This document shows, piece after piece, positions 50,942-63,079 of a stretch of DNA of 64,000 bases. The notes beneath the pieces were generated by a model. The model saw only the letters and a list, made by a program, of their open reading frames with translations, searched no databases and was not told the origin of the DNA. Every line of letters begins with the position of its first letter. Within the stretch, counting starts at the first letter, position 1. Made by a program: the position numbers and the translations under genes. The DNA is from Omphalotus guepiniiformis (Eukaryota; Basidiomycota; Agaricomycetes; Agaricales; Omphalotaceae), in contig JAQOOI010000062.1 of assembly GCA_028554645.1 (NCBI GenBank), forward strand, positions 868,001-932,000, written 5' to 3'.

Positions 50942-52451
50942 CTAACTGGACGCAGCCACTTGTTCTACTGTCCCGTCATTTCTCTTGACAGTTACACTTC
51001 CATCCTAATCGGACGCACGTTTCAGCACTGCCAAGTTCGTGAGATGAGATGCTGAATTTACCTGGTTCCCGAAGTATGCTGCTTTAGCCATATGACAGAA
51101 CAGCCCGACTTCAACGACGCCGGTGAGCATCTTGATCTGAGCCATGATCTGTGTATCATAGCTATGAGTGAAGTAAATGGCATTAGAGATGAGGTGCATA
51201 CGGTGTATGGATCCTTCATTATTTCGCGCTCGAACGGCGCGTCTATGATGAAGTTGCCGTTATCGCTGACGACCGGCCCGGCTGAAGAGATGGTCAACTC
51301 TCACATACACGGTTCAAATTCGTCCTTACCTTTGGCAACAGCCATTCGTAGCGTAGCTTTGGGAGACCCCAGTACTTGGTGCAGGTTCTGCAAAACTTTC
51401 GCGTAGGCAAAAGGAACTACTTCAATAGGGACCCCGGCTTTGAACTAAATCATATCAGCTATTACCTTGAACGGATAGCAGATGAACGAACATTTGTACC
51501 CAGGTATTCCACGTTCTTTCGATAGTCAGCCACGAGGATGAATCTGAACACAATTAAATCAACTTAGTTATCAGTGTCAGCAGAAAATGAGTTGTAGTCT
51601 CACGTCGTGGCAGCTTCTGCCAGCACCTTCTCCCGCAGATGGCAGGCACCTCCGCCTTTGATACAGTTCAGCTGCACGTCTACTCTAGAGGATCGAGTGC
51701 AGCGCGGAAATGAGAAGTGGACTATAAATTCTTCAGAAATCGTACGAACTCGTCTGCCCCGTCGAGAGTCACATCAATTGTAGGGTATTGGTCAACATCC
51801 CCTAGGCTGAGACCCGACGAAACAATCAATTCCTTTGACTGAAACCCTGATATGAAGTTGAGACGTTACCACTCGTGAACATTCAAGTGCATAGACGTAC
51901 CGGTAGGAATGAAGACTCGATCCTTGTTAGCTTCTGCCCCCTGCTTAACAATTCGCTCGACAACATAAGGCACAGTGGAGCCTGCGTACATAGTATCAGT
52001 AGCAGAAGTAATGGGAAGGCTTAAGTTCACTTACCCGATCCAATTCCTATTACCTTCCAGTCCCGGGTTGGTAGCATAAACTTCAGAACGACGCCCTGAG
52101 GTAGTAATGATACTCACTCTATATTCCGGCTTTACATGATTGTCTACAGCAGTCCAAGCAGCAAGCTGCTTTGATTTCTCGATCACAGATAGCTCCCCTT
52201 CCGGTATTGGAGATTTTAGTGCCTTCAACATGGTAGTACCTAAGGAGGCTTAGTATGAGTCGACGTTGAAATAAATGAAAGCTAATCAACACACTTGAAG
52301 TGCTTATAGCTTGGATTCCTGCCAAGCCGGCAGCTAACGGAGGTTGTGGTACAGCACTGGTGATCATGTGAAGCCGTTCATTCAACAGGTTGTTAACGTC
52401 GTTTATAATGGAGTCACGATTGGCGTTTGATGATTCCGTGGAAGAGGACAT
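50942..52451 (-). CDS. RKI1: Ribose-5-phosphate isomerase A
   Basis: Interconverts ribose 5-phosphate and ribulose 5-phosphate in the non-oxidative pentose phosphate pathway, which also supplies the erythrose 4-phosphate used by the shikimate pathway. Blocks in order: KSKQLAAWTAVDNHVKPEYR, VIGIGSGSTVPYVVERI, FIPTGFQSKELIVSSGLSLG, IDVTLDGADEVDVQLNCIKG, GGACHLREKVLAEAATTFIL, VEVVPFAYAKVLQNL, DNGNFIIDAPF and MLTGVVEVGLFCHMAKAAYF. The DGADEVD and KGGGACHLREK motifs hold the catalytic residues. The gene model from 52451 adds about 55 residues (MSSSTESSNANRDSIINDVN) not usual for the family, joined by a phase-1 intron. The internal ATG at 52231 (MLKALKSPIPEGE) could be the true start. At least eight introns. 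Confidence 0.93.
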
Positions 52452-52790
52452 GTTGAGGAGTTAAATAGCGGTGAAGATTCGAAGGATTCCACGGAGACGG
52501 AGATCGATAGTATAGGTTACGGTATGTAATCTGTTATCAACCCGGGGCTGCAGTAAACAAACGGTAGCAAACGCACCTGAGTTGTCCTCTGACCTGCGAT
52601 GGTAAAGGCATAGTTGCAGCGACAGTGAATAGATGTATGTGTCTCGGGAAACGTAGAGATTTGGTCCAGAGAATGTTCATGTGTATCTCTGTTATAACAG
52701 TGAGAATTTTGCCTGCTCGGTCTTATTTGACGCCCTCGCCCCCGTTCGGGCATCTTGCTCTCGTACACCCGGCACGGTCCTGAGCTGAAG
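52452..52790. promoter_or_regulatory. Shared intergenic promoter of RKI1 and TFB5
   Basis: The two divergent start codons are separated by 339 bases with no other gene, so regulatory sites are probably shared. No specific motif is claimed. Confidence 0.45.
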
Positions 52791-53147
52791 ATGAGAGCAA
52801 TCAAGGGTGCGTTTTCTCAGGTCTCCTGTCTGCTGGGATTTGACATTGAGGAATGCAGGTGTTCTTTTCACCTGGTTCGTGGGTAATCGCAGGTCGTTTT
52901 GAACCAACTGACGCGCCTGGTTAGCGATGCTGCAGTGAAACAGATTCTTCTTACTTTGAATGAACAGCATAGTTTTATCATCGAGGATTTGGACGACTAT
53001 CATCTGGTTATCAAGGCAGACGAGGAGTATCGTGTCAGGCGCGAGCTCGAAGCTGAGGTACGTGCCACCGCAAGTGACTCAGTCGGCCCCTCAGATATTG
53101 ACACCATTGACCTTCAGCTGGAAAAGAATACCTACAGTTTGGAGTAG
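52791..53147 (+). CDS. TFB5: General transcription factor IIH subunit 5 (TFB5)
   Basis: Smallest TFIIH core subunit, which stabilises the complex and stimulates its Ssl2/XPB ATPase in nucleotide excision repair and transcription. Four exons, 52791-52806, 52859-52874, 52925-53057 and 53118-53147, close in frame to give 64 residues: MRAIKGVLFTC, then DAAVKQILLTLNEQHSFII, EDLDDYHLVIKADEE, and LEKNTYSLE at the end. This matches the Tfb5/TTD-A pattern (CDPxxKQ, IIEDLDDxHLFI). The first two exons are only 16 bases each, so the true start is missed if one simply looks for a long frame; reading through intron 2 gives a false longer N-terminus. It converges on the BCS1-like gene 140 bases away. Confidence 0.9.
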
Positions 53148-53287
53148 ATTTTCTATCTGGTATAGAGCATGTATGTATGTATCTGCGCTACAATGCTAAC
53201 AGATTCGAATCGTTTCACTAGATTTTTGGCCACTAGCGGTCGCAATGTACCAGATTCATCACCATACGTCTGGGTTGGCAAGCATGA

Positions 53288-55606
53288 CTATGCAGCTACC
53301 TGTGGTATATCCTTCACGTTACCCTGTTCTCCCCTAAGGGTCTCTGCTATCAACTTCTCCATCTTTACTGTCATATCTGCTTCTATCTTTCTCCTAATAT
53401 CTCTTTCCATTTTCTCCCTTTCAAACCGTTTTTGAACCTCCTTTTGAACCCTCTCTTCAATGTCCCGCTCCGTCTGGTCTTTTTCTGTCTTCTCCTTCTC
53501 CTCTTTCTTCTTCTCTTCCGGCGTCGCCTCCTTTTTCTCTGCCTCGATTTGGGCAGGTTTTTCCTTCTTTGCGAGATCTTCTTTCTGCTTTGTAACCCAC
53601 TCCGCTACATCCTCCGCAGCTTCTAAAGGCCGAATCTTGTATGCCATCAAATACCCTTGCAAGCTAGCCATTGACAGCTCCCGCTGAGGTATAGCCTCTG
53701 CGAAGCGAGATGCCAGCTCGTCCAACCTGTGTCGAGAAAGCTTTGGTGGTCGCTTGATATGCTGGTTACCAAGAACAATAGATTGTTCACTGGTTGATTC
53801 GGCCGTCGCACCTCTCTCCTCAGCCTCGCCATCGACGGAACTGCCTAGAAATTCCTCCTCTTCCTCCTCTTCCTTGTCATCGCTTTCCTCTTCCGGATTC
53901 TCAGTGGGGTTGAAAAACCGGACAAAGAGCTCCTTGGCTTGATATCTACTCGCTAAGTTGAATTCGATATGCAAATCCATCCGTCCGGGTCGACAGAGAG
54001 CAGGATCAAGAGAGGAGTACTTGTTGGTCGTTGCAAATAGTATTCGACCCTCTTGTGCCCCGACACCATCTAGAGCATTGAGTAGCCCACTAAGGCTCAG
54101 TCTACTGCTTGTCGGAGGAGGAGGGGCTGAACCACCGGAGACGTCAGACTTGGGCGCCTGTATGTTGGTCAGTTCCCCAGGTGTTGACGTTTCAACCGTC
54201 GAAGTGGAACGAGTAACGCCGTGCGTAAAAGCGGCATCAATATCCTCCATCAAAGCAATACAACGTTCGGGAAGTTGATTCACGAGCTCGTCAAGTGCTG
54301 CATCATCTAGGCCAATTCGAGATAGGGAGATCACATATACATCGAGGCCTAGCTCTCCAGCCAGTGAATGGATCAGAGAGGTCTTTCCAGAGCCGGGCGC
54401 TCCATACTAGAGGGCGCTTCAATCGAGGTACCCGAGACTAACACACTTGAATGGGCTTACCAAGAGATAACCACGACGGAAAGGGATACCGCGCTCGGAA
54501 TACCAAGGTTTGCTCTTCAAGAAGTCACGGGCGTCTTCTAACAACATTTCTTTGATACCAGGATCAAGGACAATAGAACGCATGCTCCGTTTAGCACGAC
54601 AGGCGACATGCCTCCAATTATTTCCACTGCAAAGGAATCGGTTTTAACGCCCTATGGGAATACTGATAATCGATCTCACCTGTCAGAGACATATACACAC
54701 ATGTTATGTTCTTGCGCTGCCATATAGTAACTTCGAGCTTCTTGGAGAAGTTGCACAAGGAGATCATGGCTTCGAGTCAAGATGCTATAACAAAAATTCG
54801 AGTGCCATGCTTGGCGCTTAACTCGCCAGTACAAACGACGAAAAAGACAACAACCCACCTGATATGCTATGGAAGCGTAAAAAATGTGTCAAAACATAAT
54901 CGAATCCTTGACCAGGGGAACATACCAATGTACGTTCTTTCTGACCATACCATCCCGTTTGCTCTTGAGTGCGAGTAATTGACATATATCGCCGTTTATA
55001 CCACAGATAATAAGTGATCGAGAGCGAGGGAAGATACGATAACCTGCGGGATGACTTGGAGCTATTCTGATTCTCTTCTCCTTCGAGCATGACCGCGCTG
55101 TTATTCGCGCCGTACGTATGTGTACTGATTTGTACGTCGCGTGATTTTCCTGAACAGTGGCGTAAACAGGTGTACTTCGCGAAGTTTATCCAATGACCTA
55201 CTCCATGAAGGTTGTTTCGATAGCCAGACCATGAGCCATTCTGAACCCGAGTAAGTTGTCGTGCTGATGACTGACAACAAAGGAATGCTCACGCACCATA
55301 ACTAGGGTCATCCTCTTCGAAGTATGCATTGATGTAAAACGAACTGACCAACCCGACGTATGTGCTGAATAGGAATCGCCTGCATGTTTCGAGGAAGCCT
55401 CCGATAACGATGAGCTTGATCCAGTCTCTTAAGGCGGAGAAAGAAAATAGAAGAGCAAAGAGTCCAGACAGGTTCTCAACAGCCAGTGGGCGGAGTGTAT
55501 CATGGGTCATCGACTCCGAGACATTAGTGCTGGAAGACAGCGTGTTGTTAAAAGGCAGATCCCAAAAGCCGGCGAGAATCTGCTGAGCATAGGCAGCCAC
55601 AGCCAT
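53288..55606 (-). CDS. BCS1-like AAA ATPase, membrane-anchored
   Basis: Member of the BCS1 family of AAA proteins; the founding member inserts the Rieske protein into complex III at the mitochondrial inner membrane. Start at 55606 (MAVAAYAQQILAGFWDLPFN). A BCS1 N-terminal region follows: a hydrophobic stretch (LIVIGGFLETCRRFLFSTYV) and SEWLMVWLSKQPSW. Walker A is YGAPGSGKTSLIHSLAGELG, Walker B is CIALMEDIDAAF, then SGLLNALDGVGAQEGRILFA, TTNKYSSLDPALCRPGRMDL. Between Walker B and the sensor is a long Ser/Pro-rich insert. After the AAA module come an acidic run (DDKEEEEEEE) and a long Lys/Glu-rich helical tail. This insert and tail are unlike yeast Bcs1, so it is probably one of the expanded mushroom paralogues and not the housekeeping chaperone. 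Confidence 0.87.
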
Positions 55607-56401
55607 AGTCCTGTTGAATGAACCTAAGATGTTAAGCGATTAGGAGGACAAGCCTCGTCGATGCTTTATATTAGGAAAACGCGCGCGTTTATATATGAAT
55701 TAGATAGAGATATCGATCTATTCCAAACCGTGACTCGTGTACCCCTCATTCAGAGTCAATCAATGCAAATACAAGGACGGTGACTCCACGTACTCAACGT
55801 CCGCGTCAAATCCGACTCAGCCTGCCTCATCGTACGCAAGCCTATGCAGTGCGAGTACACAATCTAACGACTCAACCAGCGCTCATCCTAGTCAAGAGTC
55901 ACGGAGCCGTTGACAGCCGCTGACTCTGACTTTCAAATTGAGGAAGTAAATCAGAGTCACATCAAGTAACTTTTCGAAAGTTTTTTGTCACTAGCGCTTG
56001 TCAACCAAAACCTTGCTGCAGATTGCAAGATTACCAAATAAAGTTTCAGCATAAGAGTATGGCACCCAACAGGTTGAAGCAGTTGCCCAAGTCCATTAGT
56101 ATCCTGAGTAAGAAGTGAGAACGCACATCTTCAAGGGCAGCTCGGAGCCAGCCGCTTTACCTCTAGAGATCCACAAGACTCCAAGAGTCTACCAAGCCTG
56201 AGGCCTGAGGCTCAGAGAACGTCTCCTTCAGGTATTTCGCGGCGTCAAACACTATGGAACAAGGTGTGGAACATGTGCACCCACCATGTACTATTACTCT
56301 TTAGAACAGGACTAGTATAATATCTGCACACGCCTATGAACATACATACGTACTATTTGTTGGTGATTCGGAACTTATTATAGTATAAAAAGAGCTACGC
56401 T
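55607..56401. other. Intergenic stretch upstream of the BCS1-like gene
   Basis: About 800 bases between two minus-strand genes; no gene found. Contains the cluster of TGACTC motifs described separately. Confidence 0.5.
55731..55959. promoter_or_regulatory. Cluster of six TGACTC/GAGTCA motifs
   Basis: TGACTC occurs at 55731, 55781 and 55921 on the plus strand and as GAGTCA at 55753, 55896 and 55954. Four of the six extend to TGACTCT. TGACTC is the core of Gcn4/AP-1 type bZIP sites. The cluster lies 125 to 353 bases upstream of the BCS1-like start codon, where a promoter would be. Binding is inference. Confidence 0.4.
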
Positions 56402-58456
56402 TTACCACCGTAGATTTTCCAATGCTTGAGCATCATTCTTTTCCTCGATATCGCTGTCCACAGTATATATAAGTGAAACTGCTTGCTCAGACCTAGGAGT
56501 AATGTGGAATTTGAAGCCCTTCGGACGGCTGATAAGACCAGGAGTCCACTCATTTTTCACCTGAATGTCTTTCCCAGATTCATCCTTTGCTCTTGAGATG
56601 TTGAAAACCGAGAGAATCAAGGCGATGTGCATGAAAATGTTCATGTTCGCCATTTCTTTCCCGGGACATATCCTGAGCGAAATATCACCAAACGAATTAC
56701 ACGACAATAGGCCGACCTACCTGCGTCCAAAACCAAACATGACGTCTGTGGCTGGCTCAGGCTCGCGCCCATCTACACCAAGAAAGCGTTCTGGGATGAA
56801 CTCTCCTGGTTTGTGATGGACTCTGGAGTCGAGCGTCATTTTCTTCAAGTTACACATTACGATGGATCCCTACTAAAGGTGTTCAAAAGACCATTGGCAA
56901 GCAGTGAACAAAATTACCTTAGGGAGATGATATCCCCGATACGTGTCGTCTTGAGAAAGTACATGTGGGACCCCCATGCTGAGGACAGGGTTCCATCGCA
57001 ATGCTTCATTGACTATCGCATTAATATATGGAAGATTCGGACGGTCTTCGTACGTAGGAAGACGATCAGTCCCAACTACGCGATCCTAAAGGCAATGAAC
57101 GAATGTTAGGATTGACACCCAAAGAACGAAAAAAGAGATATACCAGCTCCTCTTGTGCCTTCCGCTGGACCTCAGGATACATAATCATTGCAAGGACTAA
57201 ACTGTAGTTTATGGACACTGTAGTATCGTTGCCGCCACCGTAGATGGAAGCTGCAGCCCACTGGATGAGATTTTCCTCTTCGGGGGTTATTGGTTTCTCG
57301 GCTTCAAGTAGTTCCAAGGTCATGGACGGTTTTGCGGTACCCAATGCCTGAATGCAAGCAGAATTTAGACTTTGGCCGGCACTGCGTGATTTAATTCAAT
57401 GCCCGCGCACCATCTGTTGCTTGACGAAGGCATAAGGCTTGTTAATGAGCGTCATAGTGTTCGAATAATAATGTTTGGCAATCTGATGATCCATGAATCG
57501 CATGTCGAGCAGAGGAAGCTGCATATTTACCTTTTTGAAATTACTCCCAGGAAAACCATTGGGAATGTAGCGTACTAGAAAATATGTAGTCATTCTTCCG
57601 CGTCGACTGAGACGGGGCCGGTTGGGCTTACGAATTGGAAGGACGTCGACCATCCAGGAGCCAGGTTTGAATGCAATCGAAGCCTCGCTTATAGTCTGAT
57701 CAGCAAGTTGTACGAGAGGGTCTGTACCATTCGGATTGATTGTGTATCCGTATGCGATCGACAAGATGATAGCACCAGTGGATCTTGTGAGCAAAATCAG
57801 ATCTGAGTCCTGTTCAAATCATGTTTTCGTACCTCCGGAGGTGTTCGTTGAGCTTCTCTGGTTCCTTCAGCGTTCGCCAGAGAAAACGTCGTACCTCTGT
57901 CTCAGCCATGTGGTGAAACTTACGCAGGGCTTCACGAGTGCCGATAGTTTGGTGGAGATGCTTGCGAATTTGCCTGAATCGATCGCCATTGTGGGTCATC
58001 GCGAGAGAGTTCTGCCATCCGCACCTACAACAAGATAATAAGCGATTAAAAGATACGAGAAATTCGCTTCACCAACATTTCGCCACCAAATACAGAAGAA
58101 AACCGGTCAGAGTAAAGGGACGAGCGTTTGTCCAACAAGTCGGCAGCACACTGGACGTCGTTGATGATGATAATATGTTGTCCGAACATCGATACAGAAC
58201 TAATGGGTCCTACGGTGTCGATAAGGCATCAGCACAATGGTCAATTTCAGAACGGTTGCTTACCATAGAGGTCATGATGTTTAGCCCAATGGATCCACTC
58301 ATACACCCCTTCCTCAGGCAAGTCTAAGAGATTGCCAATCAGGGGCTTTCGGGGAGGACCTGGGGGTAAAGAACGTGAGGTCCAAGACTCAAGAACGAGC
58401 TTCAAGACAAGAAGAACAGAACAGGAAAAAAGAGCGTATACAAGTAAGATGGGCAT
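56402..58456 (-). CDS. Cytochrome P450 monooxygenase
   Basis: Microsomal class II P450 with heme-thiolate chemistry; substrate unknown. Start at 58456 gives an N-terminal anchor (MPILLVYALFSCSVLLVLKL) followed by the proline hinge LPPGPPRKPLIGNLLDLP. Other blocks: RQIRKHLHQTIGTREALRKF in the C-helix region, GYTINPNGTDPLVQLADQTI, the I-helix SIYGGGNDTTVSINYSLVLA, PEVQRKAQEEL, and the ExxR motif in VNEALRW. The heme loop FGFGRRICPGKEMANMNIFM contains the cysteine ligand and is itself split by an intron. More than ten introns. The layout resembles the large mushroom P450 families such as CYP5144-like, but I cannot assign the family by eye. No pathway partner genes are adjacent. Confidence 0.9.
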
Positions 58457-60496
58457 CTCCCTGATACTCGGAGGTGATGATACTAGCTTTTAAGCCAGGG
58501 ATTAGTGATGTTTTATTGTCTATTAAGAAACGTTACTGGTAATAGAGAAAACCTTCACATCAAGGAGGTGGGTAAGCTGCCGACTTCTTACACAAAGGTA
58601 GGGTCGATTAACGCTTCAATGTTCTCCGTGGGGGCCATCAAAAGAAGCAAGGTATGTTCAAATCAGAAAAGAGTTGAAACTTGGATATCCGGGCCCATAA
58701 CAACCCCGCTAACCTCCTTCGTTATTACAGTCACAGAGCAGGTATCATGCATCTAAGAGCATAAGTTCCGGTGCGCGAAATTCGACCTCGAGGGAGGAAA
58801 AAACAAATTATGGCCGGAGATGTAAGGAGGTAAGTCTTCTTTTGACGCGAATAAGGTGTCTAAATCCGAGGTCCCCCGATAACAATTGAGACTGAGAACA
58901 TCTTGATATGCGGGGCAAAGCCGGAGAGGGTGGAACGCCTCCAATTGACCCTCGGAAGTGGAGTTCACTTCCAGATAGGTTCCTGAAGATTAATTGCAGT
59001 CCCCTGCGATATACATATACGCAATCTAAATGTGCTCAATGCTATGATGAACATGTACGTAGCTGGAACATGACACACCTCGGGATGATATATTTGATAG
59101 AACATAAAAAGCGCCAGTTTTTTCAGCCTTCTTCGCACCAGCGCATGAAGTGTACCTGGAATGTCAGCAATGCCATTCAAGGCAATAATGGCCCTGTAGA
59201 TTGTTTTCACTGCTTCAATGCTGATACCAAATGGAAGAGATGGCTTTCTATTGGCTGTCCTTGTATGCGGAAGTGCGGAAACTGCAGACTGAGTGCAGAC
59301 AGAGAGGAATACCAGGAAAAGGTCAGTAGACACGTGAATTGATGAGCCAATAATCTGGTCTATTGATACCTGTTTTGTGCATTTACTTGTTCTACTCTAT
59401 CTTCAGTCACTGTTAACGTATTCGCGCTCAAGAATTTCAAAGATTTCAAAAGATGTTTGAACAGATTACGCTGAAGTGGCTGAAAGTTGTCACAATTCGC
59501 TTGACCCTAGCTGAGCATAGAGACTTTTCTGCTCTGGTCAAATGCAATTGTTAAACGCGCGAGTCAAGCGTCTAGGCATCCTCTCGAGCAGGAAACGATT
59601 TCGTATACATATTGCGAAGGGCTCTCTACAAAGAAGTGTAGTAAGATTTCAAGTCCTTACGACACTTCCTGTCTTCGACCCCTTCACTTCCATTTCACAG
59701 GTGACATACCATCGATTTACAGCATGACATTCATAATATTCTCTGGGAGATCTTGATAGACAAGAGTATGTGTTGCTCTAGGCCATGAAAGTTGTCTCGT
59801 TCTCCTCCACGTGCGCCTACTTCTAGCCTCAGGAAGGACAACTCATTACAGACCTTCGAGCTGTTGTGTTTGTTGGCGCCGTTCGAATCGTACTAGATCA
59901 GAAAATGGCACACACCGTGAACACGATCCGTCATTCCGCTCATGCACAAATTAGCTGCTCGCCGAATTTCTTCGATCCATATCGTATGTGATCTTCAGAG
60001 TCGCTGGAACTCCGAGGTTAATGCACATGGTTGCACTGTGGAATTTTGGTGGCTTTGTATGGACTTTTGACAAATCTATCGGCTTCCTTTCATGTTGATT
60101 TCCTTTCAGTCGTCCAGTCCCATTGTCTTATTCCTTGTTACAGAAGCTCAGGGCATTGGGGAAGTCTCATCTACTTCTTCGGTTGGAGTCCTTTAATTTG
60201 TTGGTGGGACACCCCTCCTTTCGCGAGCTCAGAAATCATCCTCCATCCAGGGTTCATGAGAATTTACAGTCGGTTATAGGCGTCGTTAACACATCAGAAG
60301 CACGACGTTTGAAGATGATACAACGGTAATAATATCTCCGTCGATTGTAATACCAAAAAGCGTCTATAGCGCTACTGATTCCGCATTTAAGTACGTCTGT
60401 CATATTCAAACTCTTCCTTGACTGTATTTAATCCCGTCCTACAGTCTAGCGTCGCGGTGTCAGCTTTGCCAACCTTTCCTACCTACGCAAGTCAAA
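58457..60496. other. Long intergenic stretch, only weak frames
   Basis: About 2 kb. On the minus strand, 58965-59333 is a 122-codon frame starting MSTDLFLVFLSVCTQSAVSA, which resembles a signal peptide, but the rest has no domain I recognise. On the plus strand near 60,123-60,329 a frame reads LQKLRALGKSHLLLRLESF, possibly a decayed gene. Neither is strong enough to call. Confidence 0.35.
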
Positions 60497-61952
60497 TGAG
60501 CGATTCAGCTTCCGCTGCAGGTGCTGCTACAGCCCTCCCTGCACTCGATAATACAGTACGTCTGGATTGTAGTGACGGTTACCATGTTTGTACTAAAAGA
60601 ATACAGATGGGTGTTCTCTATCTTAGCGCTTTGTAAGTAGTTGTAACGTTTCAAAGAGAGGCTCTTCATGGATGACGCCACCATATGCAGGCTCACGATG
60701 GGCTTGTGGGGTGCTGGTACAGTGCAGCTCGCGTACTATTTCGAGGTGAGATTCCTATAATTCCTTCTAGGCGGTTTTAACTTTGACTCACTGATTTTCG
60801 AGGCATTCTTTGCCACTGATCCTTGGTGGCTTCAAACGATTGTCTTCACGACATGGCTGGCTGACACAGCTGGGCAAGCGCTAATCAGCCAGCTATGTTA
60901 CACGTACCTGATCACGAACTATGCCAATCCAGCATTCCTCAGTGTCCTACAACCGTAAGTAAACTTATTCATGAAAATTCATTGATTTCATTTGAAGACG
61001 CGTCTTTGCTAGGACCTTACTTCCGATCATGTTTGTTACAGGCGTCACCTCTACTCTCGCGCAAAGCTTCTTCGTAAGTAGGGCATACTTGTGTAAGCAT
61101 ACATCATGTAGTATGAACCTCATCGTAATTGATCTACTCCCGTAGTGAGCAAAAAGAATATCTTCGTCGGAGGCGGCCTATCACTTCTAGTCTCTGCTCT
61201 TTTTGTAAGCACGGTTGGTGCGTATCTACATCCATGTTCTCTTGTCACAAGCGTATTCATATTGTTATATTATAATAGTATTCTATGGAAGATCAGCACA
61301 TTTCACCCAATTTGTTGAACTCGTTCCAGAGTATGATTTCATGCACGGGCTGAACGTCCTGAGCATGGTTACAGACATTTCCATCTCAGCCACTCTTTGT
61401 GTCCTTCTTCGAGGGCAAAAGACGACATTTAGGAAGACTCAGAGCATCATCAATCGGCTCATCTTGTTCACTCTCAACACAGGGATACTTTGCGCTCTTT
61501 GTGCCATCCTTACGCTCGTTTTCAACTTGGCCTTCCCGAACACATTCCTTTATATGATTTTCTATATCATGGTTTGCAGAAGTATGTTCTCCGACGCCGA
61601 GTAATGATCCGTACTGACCTAGTTTTGTTTCTTGTTCCTACCTAGTCTATGTCAATTCTCTTCTAGCCTCGTAAGTATATAGTTGCTATTCATCCTTTGA
61701 CAATCTTATTAATCAAGCGTACAGATTAAACTCCAGAAAGGCGTCTCAGCGGGATATGCAGTCGAACATTAACTCAATCTCACTCTCTCAACTGGAACGC
61801 AGCACATCGGACGTGCTTGTAGAGAGGGGATCTCGTGTTACTGACATGAAGGTAAGTTAGGCAGTGTCTGTGCTAGATCCTTGAGCTAACAATTTTGCTT
61901 TCTTCAGCATATGTCCGTCAATGTATCTCAAATCTCCGAAACTGCCTACTAA
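60497..61952 (+). CDS. DUF6534-type multi-pass membrane protein
   Basis: Basidiomycete-specific family of seven-helix membrane proteins of unknown function, often present in many copies per genome. Start at 60497 (MSDSASAAGAATALPALDNT). Helices by order: GVLYLSALLTMGLWGAGTVQ, a segment after AFFATDPWWLQTIVFTTWLA, QALISQLCYTYLITNYANPA, TLLPIMFVTGVTSTLAQSFF, KNIFVGGGLSLLVSALFVS, HGLNVLSMVTDISISATLCV and RLILFTLNTGILCALCAILT to the end of that exon. The conserved C-terminal cytoplasmic signature TLCVLLRGQKTTFRKTQSII, then VYVNSLLASLNSRK, is present. A serine-rich tail ends ISETAY. About eight introns, with small ones near 61,080-61,300 placed approximately. Confidence 0.8.
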
Positions 61953-63079
61953 ATGGTCCGTAGGCCTCTTCCAACTATGTGGCGTTACATGTTTCGCACT
62001 TGAATTTGCTTCATCCGGAAATACTCCCTATACCAGTATCATATCAACTTCTCTTCAGCTACTTGTTAGGACAGCCTATTTCGTGGTTGGTTGATAATAT
62101 GTAGGAAAGGCGCTGTTGTATGGTTTTCAACCATTTCTTGTGCAATTACCAAAAAAATGTAAAGCAGTGATCTGTGTTGTAGCTATCAGGAAATTGAATG
62201 AAATTTGTTGAATATTCTGTCAGGGTAGGCCACTGCCCACTTATTCTCGGAGATCTGGCGGATATGGAGGGTTGATTTTTTTGTCAGAGCTTATGGCAAT
62301 TAATTCAGCTCGACTGGGTGGCAAGTACTTACTGACAGTGACCCGTAAATGACAGTAATGACCTCTTGTCTGGCCGATTGTACCGTGCGACGACTCGTCG
62401 TGCTCCGCGGCCTATCAGCACAACCGTCTTACCGACGTAAATACTTACACGGTTGGACTGTCAGTTGCTTTATCGTTAGAAGATGATGTGACAAATGTAC
62501 GAAAGTGCTTTACGAGACCCTTGAGCAACACAAACTCCATATGTATCGAGTCGAGCGCGTATCATGGATGCGTACGAGTCATGTGGACTCGAGGGATTCC
62601 AATGTGCCATGGGAAAGGATTTCGACTCAGCGCGCGAGGTCAGGCTCTTCCTGGGTTATGGGCAGTGCGGGGGCAATAGGTGCTCAGGCCTCAGGGACTT
62701 ATCTAAAGAGATATTCAGTGTCGGGACGGATGTTGTGGGGGTACAGGTTATCAAGCTTTTAAGTTGGGCCATTCGCCCACCATGTTCCGGGTAAAACCGA
62801 CTTTCCCTATCTCATAATGGGCAATCAACGCGCGAACGTATCTCGGGGCCAGTATATGGAACAGGAAGGCATCGCAAACAGCTTGCAAGCAGCCTATCGG
62901 AGAGACATCGATATCCGAAGTAGAAATTGACAAGTCTTATGACCCCTGGCAATACGACTGGGTCAATATTTCAAGTGAAGATGCAAGCCTCAACGCGACA
63001 TGTACATATGCATTTGATCATATTCATGGAGGTGAAATGCACTGAGACATGAATGAAGAATAGTAAACAACCCTCGCTC
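61953..63079. other. Intergenic stretch, no supported gene
   Basis: About 1.1 kb between the convergent DUF6534 and RPL23 genes. Overlapping plus-strand frames at 62,488-62,794 show no domain or splice pattern. Confidence 0.45.

Noticed and set aside
58965..59333. Minus-strand 122-codon frame with a signal-peptide-like start
   Set aside because: No domain, no splice context and no partner gene; the opposite strand has an equally long frame, so chance is likely.
62488..62794. Three overlapping plus-strand frames downstream of the DUF6534 gene
   Set aside because: Overlap in all frames, no introns and no recognisable domain; probably random open sequence.
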